Origin: Candidatus Methanolliviera sp. GoM_oil
Lineage (GTDB): Archaea; Halobacteriota; Methanoliparia; Methanoliparales; Methanoliparaceae
Assembly: GCA_902158735.1 (NCBI GenBank)
Contig: CABGHG010000018.1
Location: forward strand, 1-18,418
Length of the DNA: 18,418 nt
Direction: 5' to 3'
Shown here: piece by piece, positions 6,208 through 13,873 of the stretch
Layout: each line of letters begins with the position of its first letter
Position numbering within the stretch: position 1 is the first letter of the stretch
Made by a program: the position numbers and the translations under genes
Notes under the pieces: model-generated
What the model was told of the DNA's origin: nothing
Database searches by the model: none
Seen by the model: only the letters and a program-made list of their open reading frames with translations

Positions 6208-6903
6208 TCATCTCTTGGCATATCTTAAGATCTCCGCCACTTCTTCATCTTCGAGATCGTACCATCGCTCATAGGCGTCTGCAACCGCAAATATCGGTCC
6301 CGTTCTGATGTTTAAACAAATAATCTTATCTACGTGATTCTCTATTCTCTCAATAGCAACAAGAGAGGAGTCGGAACTGCGACGACCAATTCTTTTGGAT
6401 TCCTTCTCCTCACTGAATACCTTCTCCTCACTAAATAAACCGCCGCCAAGGTCGTAAATCCTGATGCCAGCCCAATCATCGACGAGTATCACCCTCTTGC
6501 CCCCAATCTCCGGGAATTTGCCGCATCCAAATAATTTCATTCTCTCTTCAATCTCTTCCCTCTGCTCGGTGATGCAATCGTCTATCTCTTTTTTACTCAA
6601 TTCTAAATGTTTCACGAGATCCTCGTTTAGTGATATGATACCGTCCCACGCCATTACACCGAATCCCGCTTCCCTGTTCCATGGTATGTGAATCTTCCTG
6701 ACGACGATCGGATCGAGCGGTAAATTTAATCTTTTTGAGATTTCGACTCCAACTGGTACTCCTCCGGCCGGTATTGCCAGTATATACACATCCTTTCCCT
6801 TGTAATCTTCAAGCCATTTTGATAAAAGCTCGCCAGCGTGGGAGCGATCCCTGAATACGGATATCTTATTCCTTAACGATCTATCTTCAATTATCTCGGC
6901 CAT
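6208..6903 (-). CDS. Predicted phosphoribosyltransferase (COG1926 type) with scrambled PRPP-binding loop
   Basis: The first 150 residues match type I phosphoribosyltransferases of the COG1926 group, with AIPAGGVPVGVEISKRLNLP near residue 43, VVRKIHIPWNREAGFG near 67 and GGKRVILVDD near 134. The PRPP loop should follow, but the frame reads WAGIRIYDLGG. Dropping one T near 6474 gives VDDGLASGFTTLAAVYL, a good family loop, running on to NPKELVVAVPT. A compensating one-base loss near 6370 then returns the original frame (SSLVAIERIENHVDKIICL). An 18-nt tandem duplication (about 6402-6437) sits between. The ORF is therefore open for 231 codons but about 33 residues are out of frame. It is probably inactive, or the sequence carries two errors. 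A TATA box close to the ATG suggests a leaderless transcript. Confidence 0.75.
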   Translation of the reverse strand: MAEIIEDRSLRNKISVFRDRSHAGELLSKWLEDYKGKDVYILAIPAGGVPVGVEISKRLNLPLDPIVVRKIHIPWNREAGFGVMAWDGIISLNEDLVKHLELSKKEIDDCITEQREEIEERMKLFGCGKFPEIGGKRVILVDDWAGIRIYDLGGGLFSEEKVFSEEKESKRIGRRSSDSSLVAIERIENHVDKIICLNIRTGPIFAVADAYERWYDLEDEEVAEILRYAKR

Positions 6904-6920
6904 TTCATTTATTTTCAGAG

Positions 6921-6930
6921 ATAAATATCA
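6921..6930 (-). promoter_or_regulatory. TATA box of the phosphoribosyltransferase gene
   Basis: TGATATTTAT on the minus strand is centred about 23 nt before the ATG at 6903, so transcription would start at or very near the start codon. Confidence 0.35.
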
Positions 6931-6972
6931 TTTAATTTTATCGATCTTCAATCATTTTTAAGAAAATGTTTT

Positions 6973-6978
6973 CTATAT
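6973..6978 (+). promoter_or_regulatory. TATA box before the 55-codon ORF and radical SAM gene
   Basis: CTATAT in the context TTTTCTATATCAAA is centred about 25 nt upstream of the ATG at 7000. This predicts a leaderless mRNA starting at that ATG and supports it as a real start, since no ribosome binding site is visible. Confidence 0.4.
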
Positions 6979-6999
6979 CAAATCAGATAAGCACAACAT

Positions 7000-7167
7000 A
7001 TGAAAACTGGAGTATTCTTCCATGAAATATTTGCACGGAATTCTTGGCCCGTCGTGGATGATAGATTCAAGAACTTTCCCAAAGCGATGGAGAGAGAGCT
7101 ACAATTGGACGACGTAGATCTCTTTAAAGAGATTATCTTTCACATCATAAGGATACTCGCGAAATGA
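7000..7167 (+). CDS. 55-residue protein, possibly a truncated histone-deacetylase-like N-terminus
   Basis: The ORF starts MKTGVFFHEIFARNSWPVVD and continues DRFKNFPKAMERELQLDDVD before ending IIFHIIRILAK. The first 40 residues resemble, from memory, the opening strand and loop of archaeal histone-deacetylase-like hydrolases. The catalytic part is absent and the last 15 residues do not fit. Its TGA overlaps the ATG of the radical SAM gene (ATGA at 7164-7167), so it is translationally coupled and may now serve mainly as a leader cistron. It may also be an unrelated small protein; the family link is weak. Confidence 0.45.
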   Translation: MKTGVFFHEIFARNSWPVVDDRFKNFPKAMERELQLDDVDLFKEIIFHIIRILAK

Positions 7168-8102
7168 AGTTCGAGTCGAGCTATATCAAATTATACGAAA
7201 GCGGAGCGCTGGATGAGAGGATAAGAGAACTCTACGGGATACTCGAGAGTTGTGAGCTCTGCCCGAGAAGATGTGGGAAAAATAGGTTAAAGGGAGAGAG
7301 AGGATTTTGCAGATCTGGAAGAGAGCTCATGGTGTCGAGTTATGGCCCACATTTTGGAGAGGAGGAGCCTCTGGTCGGCACAGGGGGATCTGGAACGATC
7401 TTTCTGACAAATTGTAATCTTCGTTGCGTATATTGTCAGAACTATGAGATCAGTCATCTCGGTATTGGAAGAGAGGTATCCACGGAGAGAGCGGCCGAGA
7501 TGATGATTGAATTACAGAGAAGGGGGTGCCATAACATAAATCTCGTCACTCCAACCCATTTCACACCGCAGATCGCAAGATCGATCAGATATGCGATCAA
7601 GAGAGGTTTTTGCCTGCCGATCGTATATAACTGCGGCGGATACGAGAACGTGGAGACGATAAAGTTATTGGAAGGTATCGTTGACATATACATGCCGGAT
7701 ATAAAGTATAGCTCCAAGGAACCTGCAAAAAAATATTCGGATGCTCCCGACTATTTTGATAGATGCAGAGAAGCCGTCGAAGAGATGCACCGTCAGGTTG
7801 GAGATCTGAAGATGGATGAGGATGGGATCGCGTACAGAGGTCTATTAATAAGGCATCTGATCCTGCCAGATGGTTTAGCGGGAAGCAAAGAGGTCTTGAA
7901 ATTCGTCTCTGGTCTCTCAAAAGATAGCTACGTCAATATAATGGATCAGTACAGGCCGGAAGGTGAGGCGTGGGATTACAAAGAGTTGAGCAGAAGACTA
8001 ACGAGGAAAGAATTTTACGATGCGATGAATATGGCAAAAGGATATGGCTTACATCGATTCAGTAAAGAGTCTTCAGGATCTATTATAGAGGATTTTGAAT
8101 AA
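7164..8102 (+). CDS. Radical SAM protein, COG1313 type (PflA-like)
   Basis: This 312-residue iron-sulfur enzyme should cleave S-adenosylmethionine to a 5'-deoxyadenosyl radical. It has an N-terminal cysteine motif CELCPRRCG plus CRSG (about residues 31-50), then GTIFLTNCNLRCVYCQNYEI near 77-96 with the CX3CX2C cluster site. After that come the glycine-rich VYNCGGYE and IVDIYMPDIKYSS regions typical of this group, and a C-terminal VNIMDQYRP. The family is often annotated as pyruvate formate-lyase activating enzyme-like, but its substrate is unknown and no glycyl radical enzyme gene is nearby. The frame is undamaged, unlike its downstream neighbours. The end meets the decayed cheW coming from the opposite strand. 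Confidence 0.9.
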   Translation: MKFESSYIKLYESGALDERIRELYGILESCELCPRRCGKNRLKGERGFCRSGRELMVSSYGPHFGEEEPLVGTGGSGTIFLTNCNLRCVYCQNYEISHLGIGREVSTERAAEMMIELQRRGCHNINLVTPTHFTPQIARSIRYAIKRGFCLPIVYNCGGYENVETIKLLEGIVDIYMPDIKYSSKEPAKKYSDAPDYFDRCREAVEEMHRQVGDLKMDEDGIAYRGLLIRHLILPDGLAGSKEVLKFVSGLSKDSYVNIMDQYRPEGEAWDYKELSRRLTRKEFYDAMNMAKGYGLHRFSKESSGSIIEDFE

Positions 8103-8474
8103 CTTTAATTTAACCTTTAAATTTTTAGAGATCATGGGAGGTAAATCCTTCATATCTTCAGAAGAAAGGTATTTTACGTCTCTTACGCCGTTCCACGACC
8201 ATCCCTATCGAGACTTCCTCGTACTCCACCACTATTATCTTCTCTCCAGATTCTCTCTCTTTATCTTTATCCGGGAATCCAAGCCTCTTTCTCCGATTTA
8301 TCACCGTCGTCACCTGACCTCTCAGATTTATAACACCCTCAACGTAATCGGGCGCATTAGGTATCCTCATCATATCTTTTGGCCTTATTATCTCTCCTTC
8401 ACCTGAAATATCTCGACGCCATATTTTTCTTTTCCGAGATCAAAGACGATGAATTGTTTCTGTTTATTCTCCAT
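8103..8474 (-). pseudogene. cheW: Broken cheW (adaptor) of the minus-strand signalling operon
   Basis: Starting at ATG 8474, MENKQKQFIVFDLGKEKYGV is followed by EIFQVKE and then an in-frame stop caused by a 2-nt insertion (AG). The frame is restored as IIRPKDMMRIPNAPDYVEGV and INLRGQVTTVIN, running to VEYEEVSIGMVV. A second shift near 8195 gives NGVRDVKYLSSEDMKDLPPM. The C-terminal third is missing, running out at the end of the convergent radical SAM gene. The intact copy at 16149-16622 is a close paralogue and serves as the template. The gene starts 9 nt after the chemoreceptor pseudogene, as last gene of that operon. Confidence 0.85.
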
Positions 8475-8482
8475 CTTTATCC

Positions 8483-10259
8483 TCACTCGCCCTTGAAGTT
8501 CTCTATCATCTCAGCGTACGTGTTTGATGCGTATTCTCTTACCGAGTTCATCGTATCGTTCAGTTGTTGTACCGCAGATGTCTGTTCTTCTATGGTAGCC
8601 GATGTCTCCTCAGAGGACGAAGCCATCTTCTCGGACGTGCTCGCAACCTCTTCCATACCCTCCGCAACCTTTCCTATCGCTTTCATTCCCTCATCCGATC
8701 GTTCCCTCACATCTTCCATCGAGGCATTCACCTCTATTATCCCATCGGATATCATCATAAACTCGCCCAAAACTTTCCTTATCAGAATTCCGCCATCCTC
8801 CAAGACTTTACTCATATCTTTTGCGGAAGAGATCACCTTGGCAGATGAATCCTTTATCTTCTCTGTCATATCCTCTATCTCCTCTGTGGATCTTTTTGAT
8901 CCATCTGCAAGATTACACTCTCTATCTCTTTCGTCATCGTCTCCATTCCAGTTCCCACATTCTCCGCTTCCTCGGATAGTTTCTCTGCCATCTTTACCAT
9001 CTCGTTCGTTTTCTCTCCCGAGAAATTTGATGCTTTCGATAGCGCCTTGAATATCTCTATCGACGCCTTGAGCTCTCTTTGAGCCGATACGGCTATCTTT
9101 GAGAGGTTCTCCGATCCTCCGGCAATCTGTTGGGCCAAAGATGAGATCTGCTGCATACCAGAGTTCATCTGGGATACAGATTCTGAACCTTCTTCTGATT
9201 CTTTAACCGTCTTCTGCATCGATTCCTTTATCCCGTCGATGATTTTACCCAGATTTTCCAAGAGAAGGTTTATAGAATCGATGATCTCACTCATCACGTC
9301 GTCCTTCGTCCTCTCTCTTTCCAATCTAACTGAAATGTATCCCTCTGAAGCCTTATTCATCGCATCTTTTATCTTCTCGGCATTTCTCTGTAGATATTCA
9401 CCGGTCTCCTTTATCTTCTGCTCTCGCTCTCTCGTGGCAGAGATCATCGAGCCTATGTCCTCTCCGATCGGTTTATACTCATCTGGAATCACTTCTAGAT
9501 CCAACTTAACAGAAAGATCTCCTCCGGCGGCAGCAGATAGGACTCCTCCAAAGTATGAAACTGCAGAACTGAGATCTTTCTCTCTATCTCGTATCATTTT
9601 CGTCATTTCTCCGATTCCTCCGATCGTATCGTTGATTATATCACCCATAAATCTATAAGCATCGGGGAGTGAACTCATATCGAGCCTCACGTCCAGGTCT
9701 CCAACCGCGACCTTTCCAAATACGTTTCCAAATTCTCTTCTGATGCCATTGAGATCGACGATACATAACGGATCAGGCATCGTGGCAAATATCTCGGAGA
9801 GTACTCCTTCGCCTCCTTCAGCTCTCTATCTTTCTCTCTCAATTCCGTTATGTTCTTCCATTCTCTGAGCACACGTTCCGCTATCCACGGCATCTCTTCA
9901 AATCTTTCGGTACTCTTCACCACGTAATCCATTGCACCGGATTTGAGCGATCGAACAGCCAACTCTTCTGTACCGTGTCCCGTCAAGATTATAACGGGAA
10001 TACCCACATCCTCTGGTCTCTTTGCTTTCCCCAGCAGATCTATCCCGCTTCCATCAGGCAAGAGGTGGTCTGCAATGATGAGTGAAGGTGGATCGTTCTC
10101 GTTCAGCCATTTAAACGTGTCTTCTAAGTTCGATACGTGATTGATCTCCCATTCAGAACCGCTCTTGACAAATGCCTTCTTGACGAGTTCGACATGTGCC
10201 TCTTCATCCTCTACGAGCAAAACTACAACGGGTTTATCTCTCATCTCTTCTGATCCCAC
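8483..10259 (-). pseudogene. Broken response regulator / PAS / HAMP / chemoreceptor fusion
   Basis: The gene begins with a complete receiver domain: LLVEDEEAH, the phospho-acceptor in IIADHLLPDGSG, LTGHG and VVKS (residues 10-130). After a coiled linker a one-base loss near 9815 breaks the frame. In the next frame SEIFATMPDPLCIVDLNG starts a short PAS-like segment. Two HAMP-like modules follow (GKVAVGDLDVRLD and GGVLSAAAGGDLSVKLD), then a coiled-coil methyl-accepting domain. A second break near 8915 joins ...MTKEIESV to NLADGSKRSTEEIEDM, so the conserved hairpin tip that binds CheW and CheA is absent. The C-terminus ends ...TYAEMIENFKGE. No transmembrane segment is present, so this was a cytoplasmic receptor. 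Confidence 0.85.
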
Positions 10260-10361
10260 CTTTCATTGCCTCATATTCTTCTATATACTTCTTGGCGGCT
10301 TAGATATATCTTTATACTTCTTTGCGACGTTCCTGATGCTGATGACCACCAATCGACCCAT
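10234..10361 (-). pseudogene. Possible small decayed ORF before the response regulator fusion
   Basis: From ATG 10361 the minus strand reads MGRLVVISIRNVAKKYKDIS, then after one base AAKKYIEEYEAMKGG, with a stop overlapping the start of the next gene. The joined product is a charged, helical 40-residue peptide. This looks like the remains of a small coding region, but no family is recognised and chance is possible. The rest of the gap up to 10414 holds an inverted repeat AAAGTGA/TCACTTT just after the phosphatase stop. Confidence 0.25.
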
Positions 10362-10414
10362 TTATGCGCTTTTACAGTGATCTCGTCTCTGATGAAAGTG
10401 ATCCCTTCACTTTT

Positions 10415-11322
10415 TCAAGAATTTATTTTTGTAATCAATAGGGTTCTATCATCGTGAGATTTGCCATACCTCTGCATCAGTTCATGAACCAGTCTTACCG
10501 AACTGAATTTTCGTAACCCGATAGGTACATCGAAACTCTGTGAGATACCATCTGAGAACATTGCGATAACAGCATCTTCGGGCAGTTCTAATCTTTGAAG
10601 ATTAGTTTTGCGAAAGGTCTCGCCTACTATACCGTCAATGGTAAAGATGGGTATCGAACGCTTATTGTTTCCACTATATATCCTGCAAGATACGTCTCCA
10701 ACCCCGCAGAATTCCAATATCTTCTTATTCAGATCCAATCTCATCAATTCCACCATCGCACCCCTATCACCCCTTAAATGATCGTGCAGATTATTCATAA
10801 TCTCGTCTAATTTCAGATAGTGTTGGTCCTCTAGGAAACGCTTTGCCTCAACTGCGATCTCGTGTGCATTCCTACCGTGTCCAAGTACATCGATCAATGC
10901 CAAGATAGAGCGAATTGGATCTTTGAATGCTCAAAAATTCGTCTCCATTTGCTCTGCCCCCCATTAAACCGTAAGATAATGCAGCTGTTTCTATCTTCTT
11001 TGGAGAGGAACTACGAAATTTTATCGCCTTTATCTCAACCCATCCATCGTGCGTCTCGTATGATACTTCATCGGACAATCTGCCGATCATGCCCAATCCA
11101 ATTCCAAGTTGAGATGATCTCGATATATTCACCTTTATCTTCAGCATTTATCTGGATCGTTCCTCTACTTGAATGTTTAAGGACATTATCTGCCAGTTCA
11201 GATGCTATCAGCCTGATCTCTTCGCATTCTTTCGCTTTAAAATTAAGTTTCTCGGCAAGATCTTTTGCATCCAACTCTGCCTGGTGAACGTTGATCCGAT
11301 TAACATCAATTATTTTATCCAT
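10415..11322 (-). pseudogene. Broken HATPase / SpoIIE phosphatase fusion (RsbT plus RsbX-like)
   Basis: Three frames join to one gene. The first (from ATG 11322) is an anti-sigma-type ATPase: an N box ELADNVLKHS near residue 45 and then KGEYIEIIS. The DxGxG ATP box that should follow is deleted, and the frame shifts to LGIGLGMIGRLSDEVSYETH and WVEIKAIKFRSSS. The SpoIIE/RsbX-like PP2C domain begins with GLMGGRANGDEFL. A second shift near 10900 leads to LALIDVLGHGRNAHEIAVEA, FCGVGDVSCR and AMFSDGISQSFD. In RsbX such domains dephosphorylate RsbR and RsbS. This fused form is known from bacterial stressosome operons. The loss of the ATP box argues against function. Confidence 0.8.
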
Positions 11323-11702
11323 TTTATACAGGTAATATGCGTTCCTCTGCCAGGAGAACTATCCATAGAAAATTCATCCGATAGACTCTTGCTACCGGTA
11401 AGTCCCAATCCTAACCCATTCTTACCCAGTTCTTCCTTCTTCATCTTCTCTAAATCTAAACCCGGACCGTGATCGATAAATTCTAGCTTGATACCTCTCT
11501 TCTTTCCTTCATCGATCATGCTAACATTGACTTTACCCGGTTTTGCATAGAGATATATATTTCTTGCAAGCTCAGATACAATTGTGAGCATATAAGAACG
11601 GAGCAATGGATACCTGTCTATTCCATTCTCACTCAGGAACCCCCTCACTCTCCTTCTTGCTTTATTGATATCGTCTTCGTCTTCAATATCCATCCGTATC
11701 AT
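11310..11702 (-). CDS. rsbT: RsbT-like serine/threonine kinase (anti-sigma-factor type HATPase)
   Basis: The 130-residue protein has a complete GHKL fold. The N box is SELARNIYLYA near residue 43, the G1 box FIDHGPGLDLEKM near 75, and the G2 box NGLGLGLTGSKSLSDEF near 94, ending with SPGRGTHI. This is the length and layout of RsbT, the stressosome kinase that phosphorylates STAS residues on RsbS and RsbR and is released to signal downstream. The ATG at 11702 has GGTGAGG upstream and overlaps the true 3' end of the RsbS-like gene. Its own end overlaps the HATPase/SpoIIE gene by 13 nt. It is the one undamaged gene of its operon. An anti-sigma factor role is unlikely, since archaea lack the bacterial sigma factor. 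Confidence 0.85.
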   Translation of the reverse strand: MIRMDIEDEDDINKARRRVRGFLSENGIDRYPLLRSYMLTIVSELARNIYLYAKPGKVNVSMIDEGKKRGIKLEFIDHGPGLDLEKMKKEELGKNGLGLGLTGSKSLSDEFSMDSSPGRGTHITCIKWIK

Positions 11703-12081
11703 TCATCATCCTCACCTTCTCAGCAATTTTGAGAAGCTTCTCAAATCCATGTTCAACATCTATCGCCGTCTCGACCTTCTCCCATCAGAACCCCATCTGT
11801 AAAAGCGTTAGCGCTATCTCCGGTGATATACCTGTTACAACGGTTGCCGCATCCAGATACTTTGATGTCCTCGCTATATTTATCACTGATCGAGCAATAA
11901 AACTATCTATAATATCTAAACTTGATACATCTATCAACAGACCTTTTGCACCTGTCTTCTTTATCTTTTCTAATATATCTTTCTGTAATTGCACAACCAT
12001 TCGATCGGACAACTCTATCTGTATTGAAGTGATCAGGTTTTCATCAATTTTTAAGACAGGTATTCGCTGTGCTTCATACAT
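11683..12081 (-). pseudogene. rsbS: RsbS-like STAS protein with an in-frame TGA
   Basis: The protein is a single STAS domain: QRIPVLKIDENLITSIQIEL, then GAKGLLIDVSSLDIIDSFIARSV, then AATVVTGISPEIALTLL. The DSF serine is the residue phosphorylated by RsbT in RsbS. After LLQMGF the frame meets TGA (11787-11785) and then continues undamaged as WEKVETAIDVEHGFEKLLKI to a stop at 11685-11683. The extended length, 132 codons, is right for RsbS, and the post-stop part fits the C-terminal helix. A single nonsense mutation is the simplest reading. The stopped 98-residue product keeps most of the STAS core and could retain some function. Its ATG follows the RsbR-like stop by one base. Confidence 0.8.
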
Positions 12082-12082
12082 T

Positions 12083-13570
12083 TTAATCTCTTGGCTTCTC
12101 TATTACCTCTTTATTGATACGTTCAAATGCGTAAGCCAATCCCTCCGCCAACGAAGACTTTGTCACGACCTCTAACTCCACTCCCAATCCTACAAGTGTT
12201 GATGCAATATTTGGTGATATCCCTGTGACAACAGGTTCTGCACCAAGTATTCCTATTGATTTTACGGTCCTTATCAAACGCTCTGCTACCATGGTATCTA
12301 TGGCCGGAACACCGGTTATATCTATAACAGCAACTCTAGCATTGTTTTCTGTTATAGAATTAAGTATAGTATTCATTGCGTCCCTTACACGATCTGATGT
12401 CATCGAACCGATCAGTGGCATGGCAACTATCTTATCGCATAACTTGATACATGATGTAGATAACTCTCTCAATAGATCCTCTAAATCTTTAGTTGATTTC
12501 TGGGCGGCTTGGATCATCGAATTAATATCTTCGCCGACCGGCTTGTAGTCTTCAGAAATTTTTGATTGATCCACCCTTGCCGATAGATCTCCAGCAGATG
12601 CTGATGATAAAACTTCGCCGAACGTTTCTACTGCTTCGTTCAGATCCTCCTCGCGTCTTCGAAGTTCAGTTATATCCTTTGCCATTATGATTCTTCCATC
12701 TATCGACGGTATTAGCGCTTCTGACACCAAAACGGGAACTTCTCTGCCATCTTTTGCCTTAAAGGCATATTCAAATTCTATAATTTCCCCCCTATGCGCT
12801 CTTTCTATATTTTCTTCCGCAATCTTTTCTACTTCTATCATTCGTTCCGGTATGATGATCGGGAGCTCTTCCACCTTTTTGTTCAATAACTCTTCTCCCC
12901 CATAGCCCAAAACTCTCTTCCAGCCACCGTTTATATTTATCCACATGTTCTCCTTGTCCATTACGGCCAAAGGATCTGGAATACTTTCTATTATCTCAGT
13001 TACAAACCTATTTTTATTTTCGATCTCTTCTTCTCGCTCGTGCAATTCAGTTATATCTTTTACTCCAAACAAGTAATCCGTGATCTTCCCACTCCCATTT
13101 CTGATATTACTCTGGTTAACGGTTACTATTATCTTATTCCCAGATTTTGTAACCCACGGGATCTCGTAACTAGCACCAGAGCCATATTTCTTTCTTTGCT
13201 CTGCAAAAATTTTAGTCGCTTCATCCGTATTAAATGGTTGACGCTCTGTACGCTTTCCTAAAATCTCTTCTGCTGTATAACCAACTATTTTCTCAAGAGC
13301 GGGATTAACTCTATATCATTTCTTATCGGGATCATCTGCTCTATATATGATCAATCCGATAGGTAGAGATTCTAAAGTGCTATCTAAAAATGCCTTTGAA
13401 CTTTCAAGTTCTTCCTCTCGTTCCTTCATAGACCCTATCGTCGAATTTATCGATTCTCCCAATATCCTATTTTCTTCTCCAATCTTGCTGAGATCGACCC
13501 TTGCGGCCAGATCTCCTCTTGCCGCCTCGTTCAAAACAGACTTAAAGACAGCTAGGTCATCTTTTGCCAT
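12083..13570 (-). pseudogene. rsbR: RsbR-like sensor: HAMP-PAS-PAS-HAMP-STAS, with an in-frame TGA
   Basis: The 495-codon frame starts at ATG 13570 (GGTGA upstream) with a HAMP-like module (VLNEAARGDLAARVDLSKI). A PAS domain follows, interrupted by TGA (13318-13316) between DDPDKK and YRVNPALEKIVGY. Then come the rest of that PAS up to VKDITEL, a second PAS (SIPDPLAVMDKENMWININ ... IMAKDITELRRRE) and a second HAMP (FGEVLSSASAGDLSARVD). The C-terminal STAS domain carries VAVIDITGVPAIDTMVAERL and VVTGISPNIASTLVGLGVEL. STAS with GVPxxDT is the RsbR signature. No transmembrane segment exists, so it would sense a cytoplasmic signal. Past the stop the frame is clean; the 3' piece could be expressed from an internal start. 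Confidence 0.8.
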
Positions 13571-13873
13571 TTTTATTCACCTATTATTATACGTATTTTA
13601 CGTTCAAACTATAAAGACTTTAGGTTTAACATGTAAACTATATATATAAAAATTTTGTACCTCTTGCATAGCAAGAGTTAAATTCAGTTTAATTTATATT
13701 AAGACGAAAATACGTTTCTCAAAGCAATTTTTAATAACAACCTTTTAATAAAAAGGTAGAATGAAGTATGATATTTTATTCTCAAAGATAATTTGTGATA
13801 GATTAATATGAAAGTGAAGTAATTTATGTTCAAAGAAGTGTGGTAGAACATAAACAAAAAAGAGAGGATAAAA
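13571..13873. promoter_or_regulatory. Divergent promoter region between the two signalling gene sets
   Basis: This A/T-rich gap carries no gene. A TATATATA run (about 13639-13648) can serve the minus operon. TTTATATTAAG (about 13685) or TTTTTAATAA (about 13728) are plus-strand candidates. Two perfect inverted repeats sit between them: GTTTA/TAAAC around ACATG (13624-13638) and CTCTTGC/GCAAGAG around ATA (13661-13677). Both are sized like binding sites of dimeric regulators. The second could also form an RNA hairpin. Confidence 0.4.

Noticed and set aside
11785..11787. TGA as selenocysteine or tryptophan codon
   Set aside because: TGA ends several intact genes here, no SECIS-like structure was recognised, and the position is not a known Sec or Trp site in STAS proteins.
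10415..13570. Sigma-factor regulation as in Bacillus
   Set aside because: Archaea have no sigma-B, so the Rsb-like names describe family and domain layout only.
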